Source: RPQJ01 sp031404015
GTDB taxonomy: Bacteria > Pseudomonadota > Gammaproteobacteria > Steroidobacterales > Steroidobacteraceae
Reading direction: 5' to 3'
NCBI GenBank assembly: GCA_031404015.1
Contig: JANNGT010000153.1
Location: forward strand, 1-5,864
DNA length: 5,864 nt
Numbering within the stretch: the stretch's first letter is position 1; the number at the start of each line of letters is the position of its first letter. Below the pieces are notes generated by a model. It was not told where the DNA came from. It was given only the letters and a program-made list of their open reading frames with translations, and made no database searches. The position numbers and the translations under genes are program-made. Shown here in pieces: positions 1-5,224 of the stretch.

Positions 1-4
1 ATGC

Positions 5-110
5 GCGCGCGCAGTTTGGGTGGCAAGCGAATCGTGGTCGTTGCAGCCATGAGTCAAGTCCTGCAAGCATGCGGCGTACCACGTTTGTAGCACTCACGAA
101 CTGCGCGCGC
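5..110. repeat. 12-bp inverted repeat pair, 82 bp apart
   Basis: Bases 5-16 read gcgcgcgcagtt, and bases 99-110 are its exact reverse complement. Most of each arm is alternating GC, so chance or a Z-DNA-type simple sequence could explain part of the match. No gene or transposase lies between the arms. The first arm is close to the window edge, so a longer arm cannot be excluded. Confidence 0.4.
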
Positions 111-164
111 AAGCCACGGGCAAGACGAATCAGCGAGAACACTGCAAGCCGATTAGCCCGTTGA

Positions 165-187
165 ACGGAAAGAAACTCCGCGAGTTC
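165..187 (-). terminator. Possible weak terminator after the tRNA-like element
   Basis: Bases 174-186 form a short hairpin, AACTC-cgc-GAGTT. Read on the minus strand it is followed by a T-rich run, TTTCTTTCC. It lies about 26 nt beyond the CCA end of the minus-strand tRNA-like element, a sensible place for a terminator. The stem is only five pairs plus a possible G-T pair, so this could be chance. Confidence 0.25.
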
Positions 188-212
188 GCCGGTTCGATTG
201 CAAAGGGGGGAT

Positions 213-239
213 TGGAGCGGGTGATGGGAATCGAACCCA
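213..239 (-). repeat. Left copy of tRNA-Gly 3'-end direct repeat
   Basis: These 27 bases recur exactly at 1035-1061 in the same orientation. Read on the minus strand they are the T loop, 3' acceptor strand, discriminator and CCA of a glycine tRNA. This part of a tRNA gene is the usual core target of tyrosine integrases, so the copy can be read as an att-like site. The two copies bracket the toxin-antitoxin pair. The repeat is seen directly; the att role is inferred. Confidence 0.75.
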
Positions 240-289
240 AATGACCGGTCCTGCACCGCGCGCCAGATCAACTACTTGGGAACACCGGC
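213..289 (-). tRNA. tRNA-like element, probable tRNA-Gly pseudogene
   Basis: On the minus strand, 289 to 213 is 77 nt ending in an encoded CCA (215-213). The 3' acceptor strand CACCCGC (223-217) pairs at six of seven positions with GCCGGTG (289-283). The T arm at 240-224 has the standard TTCGATT loop and a stem with four good pairs. U8 is present, and the 42 nt between acceptor and T arm is close to a normal tRNA. The 3' 27 nt match the end of proteobacterial tRNA-Gly(UCC) as I recall it, including discriminator U. The rest is abnormal. The D region has only a CCA/TGG stem and no GG pair in the loop. The anticodon position offers a four-pair stem (246-258) with a five-base loop and no U33. 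It is probably a decayed or chimeric tRNA at an integration site rather than a working one. The normal length and acceptor pairing could also be chance around an inserted 3' fragment. Confidence 0.4.
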
Positions 290-325
290 AGCACCGCGTG
301 TGGCTGACGTGTGAATTCCAAACGA

Positions 326-382
326 TCAAAATCGGTTATGCTTAATCTTGCATAATATAGTCTGCACGATTATGCTCTTGCC
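326..382 (+). promoter_or_regulatory. Promoter/operator of the toxin-antitoxin pair
   Basis: This AT-rich stretch stands out from its GC-rich surroundings. It contains TTATGC (336-341), its inverted partner GCATAA (350-355, eight-base spacer) and a third TTATGC (370-375). The inverted pair looks like an operator for the HTH antitoxin, which in HigBA systems commonly represses its own operon. One promoter reading is TTGCAT (348-353), 17 bases, TATGCT (371-376). That would start the transcript at about 382-383, on the toxin ATG. The other is the -10 TATAGT (356-361) without a good -35. In either case the operator overlaps the promoter. Confidence 0.5.
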
Positions 383-715
383 ATGAAATCGGTCGTCTGG
401 CTCGGGACTTCCAAGGCTGACCTCAAGGCCTTCCCGGCGACGGCGATGGACGACATGGGCCACCAGCTCTTCAGGGTGCAGTGCGGACTGGACCCTGACG
501 ACTGGAAGCCGATGGCATCGATCGGTGCTGGTGTTCGGGAGATCCGAGTGCGCGATCCAACCGGAGCGTTCCGCACGATCTACCTCGCGACGCGGCCCGA
601 AGCAATCTACATCCTGCATTGCTTTTGCAAGAAGACGCCAAAGACCACCCTTCAAGACATCGATTTGGCACGACAACGGCTCGCCCGAGTCCCCAGGAAG
701 GCATCCCATGGCTAG
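383..715 (+). CDS. HigB/RelE-superfamily toxin, Gp49-like
   Basis: This 110-residue protein fits the phage-derived Gp49-like family (PF05973) of RelE/HigB-type toxins. These usually stop translation by cutting mRNA on the ribosome. The diagnostic stretch is residues 41-100: W41-K-P-M, then VREIRVRD (51-58), the strand FRTIYLAT (63-70), then ILHCFCKKTPKT (77-88) and DIDLARQRL (92-100). The basic and aromatic residues R52, R55, R64, K83 and K84 lie where this fold places its RNA-contact and catalytic side chains. I infer that role from the family. No Shine-Dalgarno is visible before the ATG at 383, and the nearest promoter would place the mRNA start at the ATG, so the mRNA may be leaderless. 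The gene overlaps the antitoxin by eight bases. Length is normal and no damage is seen, so the module looks intact. The target cannot be read from the sequence. Confidence 0.85.
   Translation: MKSVVWLGTSKADLKAFPATAMDDMGHQLFRVQCGLDPDDWKPMASIGAGVREIRVRDPTGAFRTIYLATRPEAIYILHCFCKKTPKTTLQDIDLARQRLARVPRKASHG
695..701 (+). promoter_or_regulatory. Antitoxin ribosome binding site
   Basis: AGGAAGG lies six bases before the ATG at 708, inside the end of the toxin gene. It fixes the antitoxin start at 708 rather than the in-frame ATG at 525. It is far stronger than anything before the toxin, so the antitoxin may be made in excess of the toxin from the same mRNA. Confidence 0.75.
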
Positions 716-980
716 GAAAAAAGTTCGCAGCGTATTCCAGGATCTTTATCCCGAGGATCAGGCCGCGGAAATGGAGATGCGTTCGCTCCTGCTCCAGGGT
801 CTCGGAAATTGGCTGGCCGGCTCCGGCATGACTCAAGCAGAGGCAGCAAAGATTCTTGCGGTGACACAGGCGAGGGTCTCTGACATCAAGCGCGGCAAGA
901 TCAGTTCCTTCAGCCTCGACTTGCTGGTCCGGCTCGCGGCCAGGGCCGGACTGAATCCGAGGTTGAAGCTGGTCGCTTGA
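708..980 (+). CDS. XRE-family antitoxin, HTH_37 type (HigA-like)
   Basis: This 90-residue protein should neutralise the upstream toxin and repress the shared promoter. It fits the HTH_37 (PF13744) antitoxins: a leading segment RSVFQDLYPEDQAAEMEMRS (7-26), a helix LLLQGLGNWLAGSG (27-40), then the helix-turn-helix MTQAEAAKILAVTQARVSDIKRGK (41-64). Within it TQARVSDIKRG is the recognition helix region. The C-terminal FSLDLLVRLAARAGLNPRLKL (68-88) is also typical of the family. The first eight bases overlap the toxin's last codons (ATGGCTAG), which couples translation. Toxin-first order with an HTH antitoxin is the HigBA arrangement. The likely DNA target is the TTATGC repeat at 336-355. A longer reading from 525 would give 151 residues, but its extra N-terminus is the toxin gene in another frame. 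Confidence 0.88.
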   Translation: MARKKVRSVFQDLYPEDQAAEMEMRSLLLQGLGNWLAGSGMTQAEAAKILAVTQARVSDIKRGKISSFSLDLLVRLAARAGLNPRLKLVA

Positions 981-999
981 GTGAATGCTTGCTGCGAGC

Positions 1000-1013
1000 G
1001 CGTCGGCCGACGC
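1000..1013. repeat. Perfect 14-bp palindrome after the antitoxin
   Basis: GCGTCGGCCGACGC is its own reverse complement and begins 20 bases after the antitoxin stop. As RNA it could form a five-pair stem with a GGCC loop. A competing hairpin pairs CTGCG (992-996) with CGCAG (1011-1015). No T run follows, so it is not a standard intrinsic terminator. It could be a protein-binding site, or a transcription end that needs other factors. It lies just 21 bases before the second tRNA-Gly repeat. Confidence 0.45.
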
Positions 1014-1034
1014 AGAAATGGAGCAGCGAAGAAA

Positions 1035-1064
1035 TGGAGCGGGTGATGGGAATCGAACCCACGT
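1035..1064 (-). repeat. Right copy of tRNA-Gly 3'-end repeat (tRNA fragment)
   Basis: Bases 1035-1061 repeat 213-239 exactly. This copy keeps three more tRNA-Gly(UCC) bases, to 1064. Beyond that the antisense sequence no longer follows an anticodon arm, and no partner for the acceptor strand appears about 70 bases away. It is therefore a 3' fragment, not a gene. A 10-base direct repeat, gaaatggagc, occurs at 1015-1024 and 1031-1040, the second copy running into the fragment. From 1065 to 1222 I see no gene or clear signal. Confidence 0.7.
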
Positions 1065-1222
1065 TACCTGGGCGTATTCCCGCGGCGAAATGGATATTTT
1101 CGAGCTTGCGTGTGATTGACGTGCTATCGGCTCCAGCGAAGGCCACGGCTGCGGTTTCACTCGATCGACGCAGCACATCGGCCACGACAGTCCACCGAGG
1201 TAGAAACACCGTTCAATTCAGA

Positions 1223-2596
1223 TCAGGCACTACACGTGCCATCCGGGCAGACGGAGGAGATCGCCTCACGCTGCTTGCTGGCATGCGGTCTGGCACGCAT
1301 GGTGCTGACGATGCCGGCCGCCAGGGTCAATGCCGCCGCGATCCCGAGACCGATTCGAGGCGCCGCCTCAACGTTCGTCAATGTGAAGAGCAAGGTCATG
1401 AAGATCGCGCCAGCCGTCTGGCCCACCAGCCGCGCTGTGGCTTGCATGCCTCCCGCAGCGGCACTCCGCTCGCGCGGCGCCGCGAGGAACATATTGCGAT
1501 TGTTTGGTACCTGAAAGAATCCGAAACCGAGGCCGCACAGGGCCGTCAACATCACGAGTTGCGGCAGGTGTCCCTGCAACGGCCACAGCGCGGTGGCAGC
1601 GAGTCCGATCGCGAGCACCGCACCGCCCGCGGCACACAGCCAAGCAGTCGACAGGCGGTTCGCGAGTCGCCCCGCCAACGGGGCCGCGATCGCTACCGCC
1701 AGCGGCCATGGCGTCATGTAGAGCCCAGTCATCCATGCACTCTGCCCGAGCCCGTGCTGCAGGTAGAAAGGCAGTGCCACCAAGGCTGCTGCAACGCCAG
1801 AAAAACACAGGACCGAGGCGACGACTGAGATTCGAAACGAGTCGGCGCGGAGCAAGTCGAGCGGGATCAGCGGCACGTCCTTCGCTCTCTCCCGCCGAAC
1901 CAGCACCACCAGAGCGAGGATTGCGGCAACGATCAAGAGGAGCGCAAGCGTCGGGTTGGCGAGAAGCAGTTCCGCGCCAACGACCAGCGCCGCAAAGGTG
2001 CCGGCATTGAGCGCCACGCTGGACAGGTCCAGTCGTCGCGCCGTGCCGTCGACCCGGGGCAGTGCTCGACTGGCGAGCAGTACCAACAGTCCCAGCGGCA
2101 GGTTTACCGCGAACAACCACGGCCAGCTCGCGTTGGACAGGATCGCTGCCCCGATCGTCGGACCGGCCGCAGACGCCAAAGCGACCGCCAGCGCATTCCA
2201 GCCGATCGCGGCGCCTAACTGCCGAGGTGGCACGACGAAGCGCAGCAATGCGACCCCGAGCGCCATCACGGCGGCACCTCCAAGACCCTGGAGGACGCGC
2301 GCCGCCACGAGCCAGGGCAACGACGGCGACAGTGCACAGAGTCCGGACGCCGCCGTAAAGAGCGTGACGCCGGCCGTAAAGACTCGCCGATAGCCGACGC
2401 TTTCTCCGAGCGCGGCGCTGGGCAGCAAGGCCATGACCAGAGCTGTCTGGTAGGCCGTGATGATCCAGACAGACATCGCCGGCGTCACCTGCAACGATCC
2501 CGCGATAGTCGGCAGTGCTACGTTGGCGATCGCTGCGTCGAGCACCACGAGCACCATTGCCGCCAGCACGGAGGCTATCGCGACCGGCTTGCTCAT
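1223..2596 (-). CDS. DHA2-type MFS efflux transporter
   Basis: This 457-residue inner-membrane protein fits the EmrB/QacA-type (DHA2, 14-TM) drug:proton antiporters. About 14 hydrophobic segments can be drawn, roughly at 7-29, 43-63, 73-90, 94-120, 128-152, 160-177, 190-211, 217-234, 255-279, 288-312, 317-338, 346-362, 382-405 and 412-433. Family motifs are LDAAIANVALP (19-29, with D20 in TM1), a motif A variant ESVGYRR (65-71), motif B RVLQGLGGA (100-108) and the antiporter motif C ASAAGPTIGAAI (141-152). The ATG at 2596 overlaps the cupin stop as ATGA, so I prefer it to the in-frame ATG at 2719, which lies inside the cupin gene. The C-terminus is hydrophilic and carries two cysteines (CPDGTC, 450-455). 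A small GGCAC/GTGCC hairpin (1226-1240) sits at the stop without a T run. Export is well supported by family; the substrate is unknown, and the cupin partner hints at a modified or toxic small molecule. Confidence 0.88.
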   Translation of the reverse strand: MSKPVAIASVLAAMVLVVLDAAIANVALPTIAGSLQVTPAMSVWIITAYQTALVMALLPSAALGESVGYRRVFTAGVTLFTAASGLCALSPSLPWLVAARVLQGLGGAAVMALGVALLRFVVPPRQLGAAIGWNALAVALASAAGPTIGAAILSNASWPWLFAVNLPLGLLVLLASRALPRVDGTARRLDLSSVALNAGTFAALVVGAELLLANPTLALLLIVAAILALVVLVRRERAKDVPLIPLDLLRADSFRISVVASVLCFSGVAAALVALPFYLQHGLGQSAWMTGLYMTPWPLAVAIAAPLAGRLANRLSTAWLCAAGGAVLAIGLAATALWPLQGHLPQLVMLTALCGLGFGFFQVPNNRNMFLAAPRERSAAAGGMQATARLVGQTAGAIFMTLLFTLTNVEAAPRIGLGIAAALTLAAGIVSTMRARPHASKQREAISSVCPDGTCSA

Positions 2597-3138
2597 CGCG
2601 ACCCCACGGTCCACGCGCCATCCTGCTCGACGTACCGCGTGACGCGGCGTTCCACTTGGTCCTCCAGCTTCAAGTCCCGCTCGGTGAAGCGGAACAGGAG
2701 TGCCGGCCCCGATACGCACCGAGTGTCGTGGATGTCCCCTGGCAAATAGACCTGCACCTGCCCGGGACGGACCAGCGTGGAATCCCGTTGCACGAGCTTC
2801 ACGCTGCCGTCGGGATTTTCTATCCGGGCGAAGGTTCGCATTTCGATCTCACCGCGCTGCATCGCGTAAATGACCCAGCTGCGACCGTGGTCGTGGGGCG
2901 GCCGATACAGGCCGGCGTGTTCCGTGTGCGCCAGCAGCACGAACCCGTGCTCGGGATCCCGGTACAGCTCGCGGTTGGCCGACGCCTCCCTGTGCAACGC
3001 AGACAGCCACTCCTCGGCCGGAGGCGCTTTGAGGAGGTCCTCCAAATGCCGCCGGCAGGCCGCGACGACTTCAGTACTGAGAGTTCCCCACACCGACCTT
3101 ATTCCCGCGATCGACGTTTCGAGTGTATTGGCAGCCAT
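2593..3138 (-). CDS. Cupin, thiol-dioxygenase-like metalloenzyme
   Basis: This 181-residue cytoplasmic protein has a single cupin barrel in its middle. Motif 1 is PPHDHGRSWVIYAMQRGEIEMRTF (80-103), with metal ligands likely H82 and H84. Motif 2 is LVRPGQVQVYLPGDIHDTRC (122-141), with H137 as third ligand. A three-histidine iron site and the pattern HxH followed by a GE turn are those of the cysteine dioxygenase/mercaptopropionate dioxygenase group and related predicted metal-dependent cupins. The N-terminus (1-60) is helical, as in that group. C141 near H137 is notable, but whether it forms a cysteine-tyrosine crosslink cannot be seen. The start at 3138 is supported by GGAGGA six bases upstream; the in-frame ATG at 3264 would extend into the LysR control region. 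It is the first gene of an operon with the MFS exporter. Thiol oxidation is the leading idea, but other oxygenase or non-catalytic cupin roles remain possible. Confidence 0.75.
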   Translation of the reverse strand: MAANTLETSIAGIRSVWGTLSTEVVAACRRHLEDLLKAPPAEEWLSALHREASANRELYRDPEHGFVLLAHTEHAGLYRPPHDHGRSWVIYAMQRGEIEMRTFARIENPDGSVKLVQRDSTLVRPGQVQVYLPGDIHDTRCVSGPALLFRFTERDLKLEDQVERRVTRYVEQDGAWTVGSR

Positions 3139-3287
3139 GTTCCATCCTCCGGTGCGGCCTGGGCGCGACCCGCCGAGGCTTCTGATCACAAGGTAGCCGC
3201 TCGACTGGTATGGCGGAAGACGCAGCATTTGCAATTTATCAGTGCATTCGACGCCACATGTCATTCGGGCTGTGCTACGGTCCCGCC
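3139..3287. promoter_or_regulatory. Divergent control region between cupin operon and LysR
   Basis: These 149 bases separate two divergent start codons, the usual place for a LysR regulator to bind and control both sides. Visible elements are the palindrome TGATCA (3183-3188) and paired TGCA blocks with a nine-base spacer (3230-3246). TTGCAA (3229-3234) could serve as a minus-strand -35, with a poor -10 at 3207-3212 (CATACC). I see no strong promoter for the LysR gene and no clear T-N11-A LysR box. The role rests mainly on gene layout. Confidence 0.5.
3145..3150 (-). promoter_or_regulatory. Cupin ribosome binding site
   Basis: On the minus strand GGAGGA lies six bases before the ATG at 3138. 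It is the strongest Shine-Dalgarno in this part of the window and decides the cupin start. Confidence 0.8.
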
Positions 3288-4220
3288 ATGCCCGGGCCCG
3301 ACCTGAATCTGCTGGTCACCCTCGATGTGCTGCTTACCGAAGGCAGCGTCGCGCGCGCCGCCCGTCGATTGCGACTCAGTCCCTCGGCCATGAGTCGGGC
3401 ACTCGCGCGATTGCGCGAGACAACGGGCGATCCCTTGCTGGTCAGGGCTGGCCGCGGTCTCGTTCCAACACCGCGCGCGCTTGCACTGCGCGAACAGGTC
3501 AGCCAACTCGTTCAGGACGCACAAATAGTTCTGAGCCCCGCTGAGAAGCTCGATCTCGCGCAGCTCGACCGGACCTTCACGCTGCGGACAAGCGATGGCT
3601 TCGTGGAGAATTTCGGGCCGGGTCTTGTCGCTCGCGTCGACGCAGACGCCCCAGGCGTGCAGCTACGATTCGTGCAGAAGACGGACAAGGACCGGGAGCC
3701 ACTGCGCGGCGGTGCCGTCGATCTCGAAACGGGCGTCATCGACGAGACGACGGGGCCCGAAGTGCGCACGCGAGCGTTGTTCCGGGACCGCTACATCGGC
3801 GTGGTGCGCATGGGGCACGCGCTGAGCCGCGGCAAGATCACGCCGGCCCGCTATGCGTCGGGCAAGCACATCCTCGTTTCACGGCAAAGCCTCGCACCCG
3901 GACCCATGGATGACGCCTTGACGCCGCTGGGGCTGGAACGACGGGTGGTCACCATCGTGGGAGGATTCTCCGCCGCACTGGTTCTGGCCCGGGCATCGGA
4001 TCTGGTTGCCACTGTTCCCGAACGTCACACCGGCAACCTGCGTACGGGCATGCACAGCTTTCGACTGCCCATCCCAGTATCCAGCTTCACGATATCGATG
4101 CTCTGGCACCCGCGGATGGACGCCGACATTGCGCATCGCTGGCTGCGCGCTTGCGTCCACGAGGTATGCCAGCGGCAACTGGGCGATCACTCGCTGACCG
4201 GGAGAGTTGCCAAGGAATGA
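3288..4220 (+). CDS. LysR-family transcriptional regulator
   Basis: This 310-residue protein has the normal LysR length and plan. The winged helix-turn-helix is at about 6-65: LNLLVTLDVLLTEGSVARAARRLRLSPSAMSRALARLRETTGDPLLVRAGRGLVPTPRA, with recognition helix SPSAMSRALARLR (31-43). The effector-binding domain runs from about 95 to 295, starting TFTLRTSDGFVENFGPGLV. The N-terminal wording (LNLL..LD.LL.EGSV..AA..L.LS.SAMS) resembles the NodD/NahR-like branch of LysR proteins, whose members often sense aromatic or other small organic molecules. I chose ATG 3288 because the LysR domain begins directly after it; ATGs at 3258 and 3210 would add unneeded residues in the control region. No strong Shine-Dalgarno is visible at any of the three. 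Divergence from the cupin-exporter operon makes that operon, and its own gene, the likely targets. The inducer is unknown. Confidence 0.9.
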   Translation: MPGPDLNLLVTLDVLLTEGSVARAARRLRLSPSAMSRALARLRETTGDPLLVRAGRGLVPTPRALALREQVSQLVQDAQIVLSPAEKLDLAQLDRTFTLRTSDGFVENFGPGLVARVDADAPGVQLRFVQKTDKDREPLRGGAVDLETGVIDETTGPEVRTRALFRDRYIGVVRMGHALSRGKITPARYASGKHILVSRQSLAPGPMDDALTPLGLERRVVTIVGGFSAALVLARASDLVATVPERHTGNLRTGMHSFRLPIPVSSFTISMLWHPRMDADIAHRWLRACVHEVCQRQLGDHSLTGRVAKE

Positions 4221-4240
4221 GCTGACGTTGCCTGCCACCC

Positions 4241-4260
4241 GCGCTCCCCACGGGAAGCGC
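4241..4260 (+). terminator. Stem-loop after the LysR gene
   Basis: GCGCTCCCCACGGGAAGCGC can fold into five outer pairs, one C-A mismatch and two inner C-G pairs around a four-base loop, starting 21 bases after the LysR stop. No U run follows, so this is not a classical intrinsic terminator. It may still end or stabilise the LysR transcript before the AraC gene. The 151-base gap from 4221 to 4371 otherwise shows only a weak -10-like TATTGT (4331-4336) without a matching -35. Confidence 0.35.
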
Positions 4261-4360
4261 CCCGCGAATGATCGGGGGTCGCAACCGATGCGCCGGGCGC
4301 GTCCGCTGGTCTCAATATGCGCGACCGCTGTATTGTCTGGATCACGGGTCGATGGGGCGT

Positions 4361-4365
4361 GGGGA
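4361..4365 (+). promoter_or_regulatory. AraC-gene ribosome binding site
   Basis: GGGGA lies six bases before the ATG at 4372 and supports that start over the in-frame ATG at 4207. The earlier start would overlap the LysR stop and add 55 residues with no resemblance to the family. Confidence 0.55.
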
Positions 4366-4371
4366 ACTTCA

Positions 4372-5145
4372 ATGCCGACCGCCGGGCAAGGCCGCATTCT
4401 TTTCTGGGAAGGCGCCAGCTTGTGGGTGCTGTCCGCCGGCCCCGAGCTTGGCGAGGAAGGCTATAGGGGCACCTTCCACTCCCATCACGCGGTGCAGATC
4501 GCATTTGCGCTGGACGGTTGGTTCAGGCTCGAGACCGCGAACCAGTGCGTGGACGCGGCGGTGGCTGCCGTGGCCCCGGACCTGCGCCACGCGGTCCGCG
4601 CGAACGGCACGGTCGCGTATCTGTATGTGGAGCCCGAGAGTCGCGCCGGGCGTGCCGTGATTCGCCGCGTGTTCGGCACGCAACGGCTGACGCAGGTCGA
4701 CCAGGATCTGCTCGGAGATCTGCCGCAGCAGCTGACGACCGCGTTTCGCGATCAGGCGACCACTGACGCCAGGCTCATCGCCATCGGCCGCGCCCTCGTT
4801 TGCAGGCTCGCCGGCGACCTGGAAGCCGATATTCAAGATGCGCGCGTCAGCAAGGTGATCGCCTGGGCGGCCTCGAATCTGGCCACTCCTCTCCGGCTCG
4901 CAGACGCCGCCGCCGTCGCTGGTTTGTCACCGGACCGCCTGCGTCATGTCTTTGTCCGACATACCGGCCTGCCATTCCGAACCTACGTCCTGTGGTTGCG
5001 GCTGCTCAAGGCCACGGAAGCTTTTGCACGTGGCGAGTCGCTCACCCACGCAGCCCATGCGGCCGGGTTTGCAGATTCTGCGCACCTGAGCCGGACCTTC
5101 CGCCGCACGTTTGGCATTGCCGCCGCGGAGCTGCGTATAAGTTAG
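4372..5145 (+). CDS. AraC-family transcriptional regulator
   Basis: This 257-residue regulator has a small sensory N-terminal half and a C-terminal AraC/XylS DNA-binding domain. The N-terminus looks cupin-like, with FHSHHAVQIAFALDGWFRL (35-53) and a later turn AVAPDLRHAVRANG (66-79), as in regulators that bind a small ligand in a barrel. The DNA-binding domain fills about 158-257. The first helix-turn-helix is PLRLADAAAVAGLSPDRLRHVFVRHTGLPFRTYV (173-206); the second is LTHAAHAAGFADSAHLSRTFRRTFG (224-248). The latter closely matches the AraC signature, including AAHAAGFADSAHLSR and FRRTFG. It is co-directional with LysR but 151 bases downstream with its own ribosome binding site, so it is probably a separate unit. 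The genes downstream, the metallothionein-like fragment and the LRAT-like gene, are candidate targets by position only. Ligand and target are unknown. Confidence 0.88.
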   Translation: MPTAGQGRILFWEGASLWVLSAGPELGEEGYRGTFHSHHAVQIAFALDGWFRLETANQCVDAAVAAVAPDLRHAVRANGTVAYLYVEPESRAGRAVIRRVFGTQRLTQVDQDLLGDLPQQLTTAFRDQATTDARLIAIGRALVCRLAGDLEADIQDARVSKVIAWAASNLATPLRLADAAAVAGLSPDRLRHVFVRHTGLPFRTYVLWLRLLKATEAFARGESLTHAAHAAGFADSAHLSRTFRRTFGIAAAELRIS

Positions 5146-5224
5146 CCGTTTTGTTCAAGGCACCCTGCTGTGCGGCGGCTAGATTGCACCTGCCCGCTGA
5201 GGGGGAACGAGAAGGTCAGCAGCC

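Larger units (their letters stand above)
1..325. other. Region without a convincing protein gene
   Basis: No reading frame here has both a good ribosome binding site and a recognisable product. The longest frame starting at base 1 encodes about 29 residues and ends at 90. One plus-strand frame reads through the tRNA-like repeat and gives the residues ERVMGIEP, which is the typical spurious translation of antisense tRNA-Gly sequence. What the stretch does hold is a long-armed inverted repeat near the left edge, a small hairpin at 174-186 and a tRNA-like element at 213-289. It reads as intergenic or island-boundary DNA. Confidence 0.6.

Noticed and set aside
525..707. N-terminal extension of the antitoxin from ATG 525
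   Set aside because: These 61 codons are the toxin gene read in another frame. The HTH_37 family begins close to residue 1 of the 708 start, which has AGGAAGG upstream.
213..1064. Integron cassette reading of the toxin-antitoxin unit
   Set aside because: I could not find the paired attC core sites (GTTRRRY and RYYYAAC) around the cassette. The repeats are tRNA 3' ends, which fits a tyrosine-integrase att core better.
471..1178. 235-codon minus-strand frame across the toxin-antitoxin pair
   Set aside because: It lies antisense to two well-supported genes and runs through the tRNA fragment. No domain is visible.
977..1828. 283-codon plus-strand frame containing MERVMGIEPT
   Set aside because: Its recognisable part is antisense tRNA-Gly sequence, a well-known source of spurious proteins, and the rest is antisense to the MFS gene with low-complexity Arg/Ser-rich content.
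1368..2621. 417-codon minus-strand frame over the exporter gene
   Set aside because: It is out of frame with the MFS gene, rich in Arg, Gly and Ala, and shows no membrane segments or family motifs. High GC keeps alternative frames open.
2597..2719. N-terminal extension of the MFS transporter from ATG 2719
   Set aside because: The extra 41 residues lie inside the cupin gene in another frame and are not hydrophobic. The ATGA overlap at 2593-2596 gives a normal start right before TM1.
2515..3306. 263-codon plus-strand frame opposite the cupin gene
   Set aside because: It is antisense to the cupin gene, whose metal motifs and ribosome binding site are clear, and it has no recognisable domain.
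4207..4371. N-terminal extension of the AraC regulator from ATG 4207
   Set aside because: It would overlap the LysR stop and add 55 residues unlike any AraC N-terminus. ATG 4372 has a ribosome binding site.
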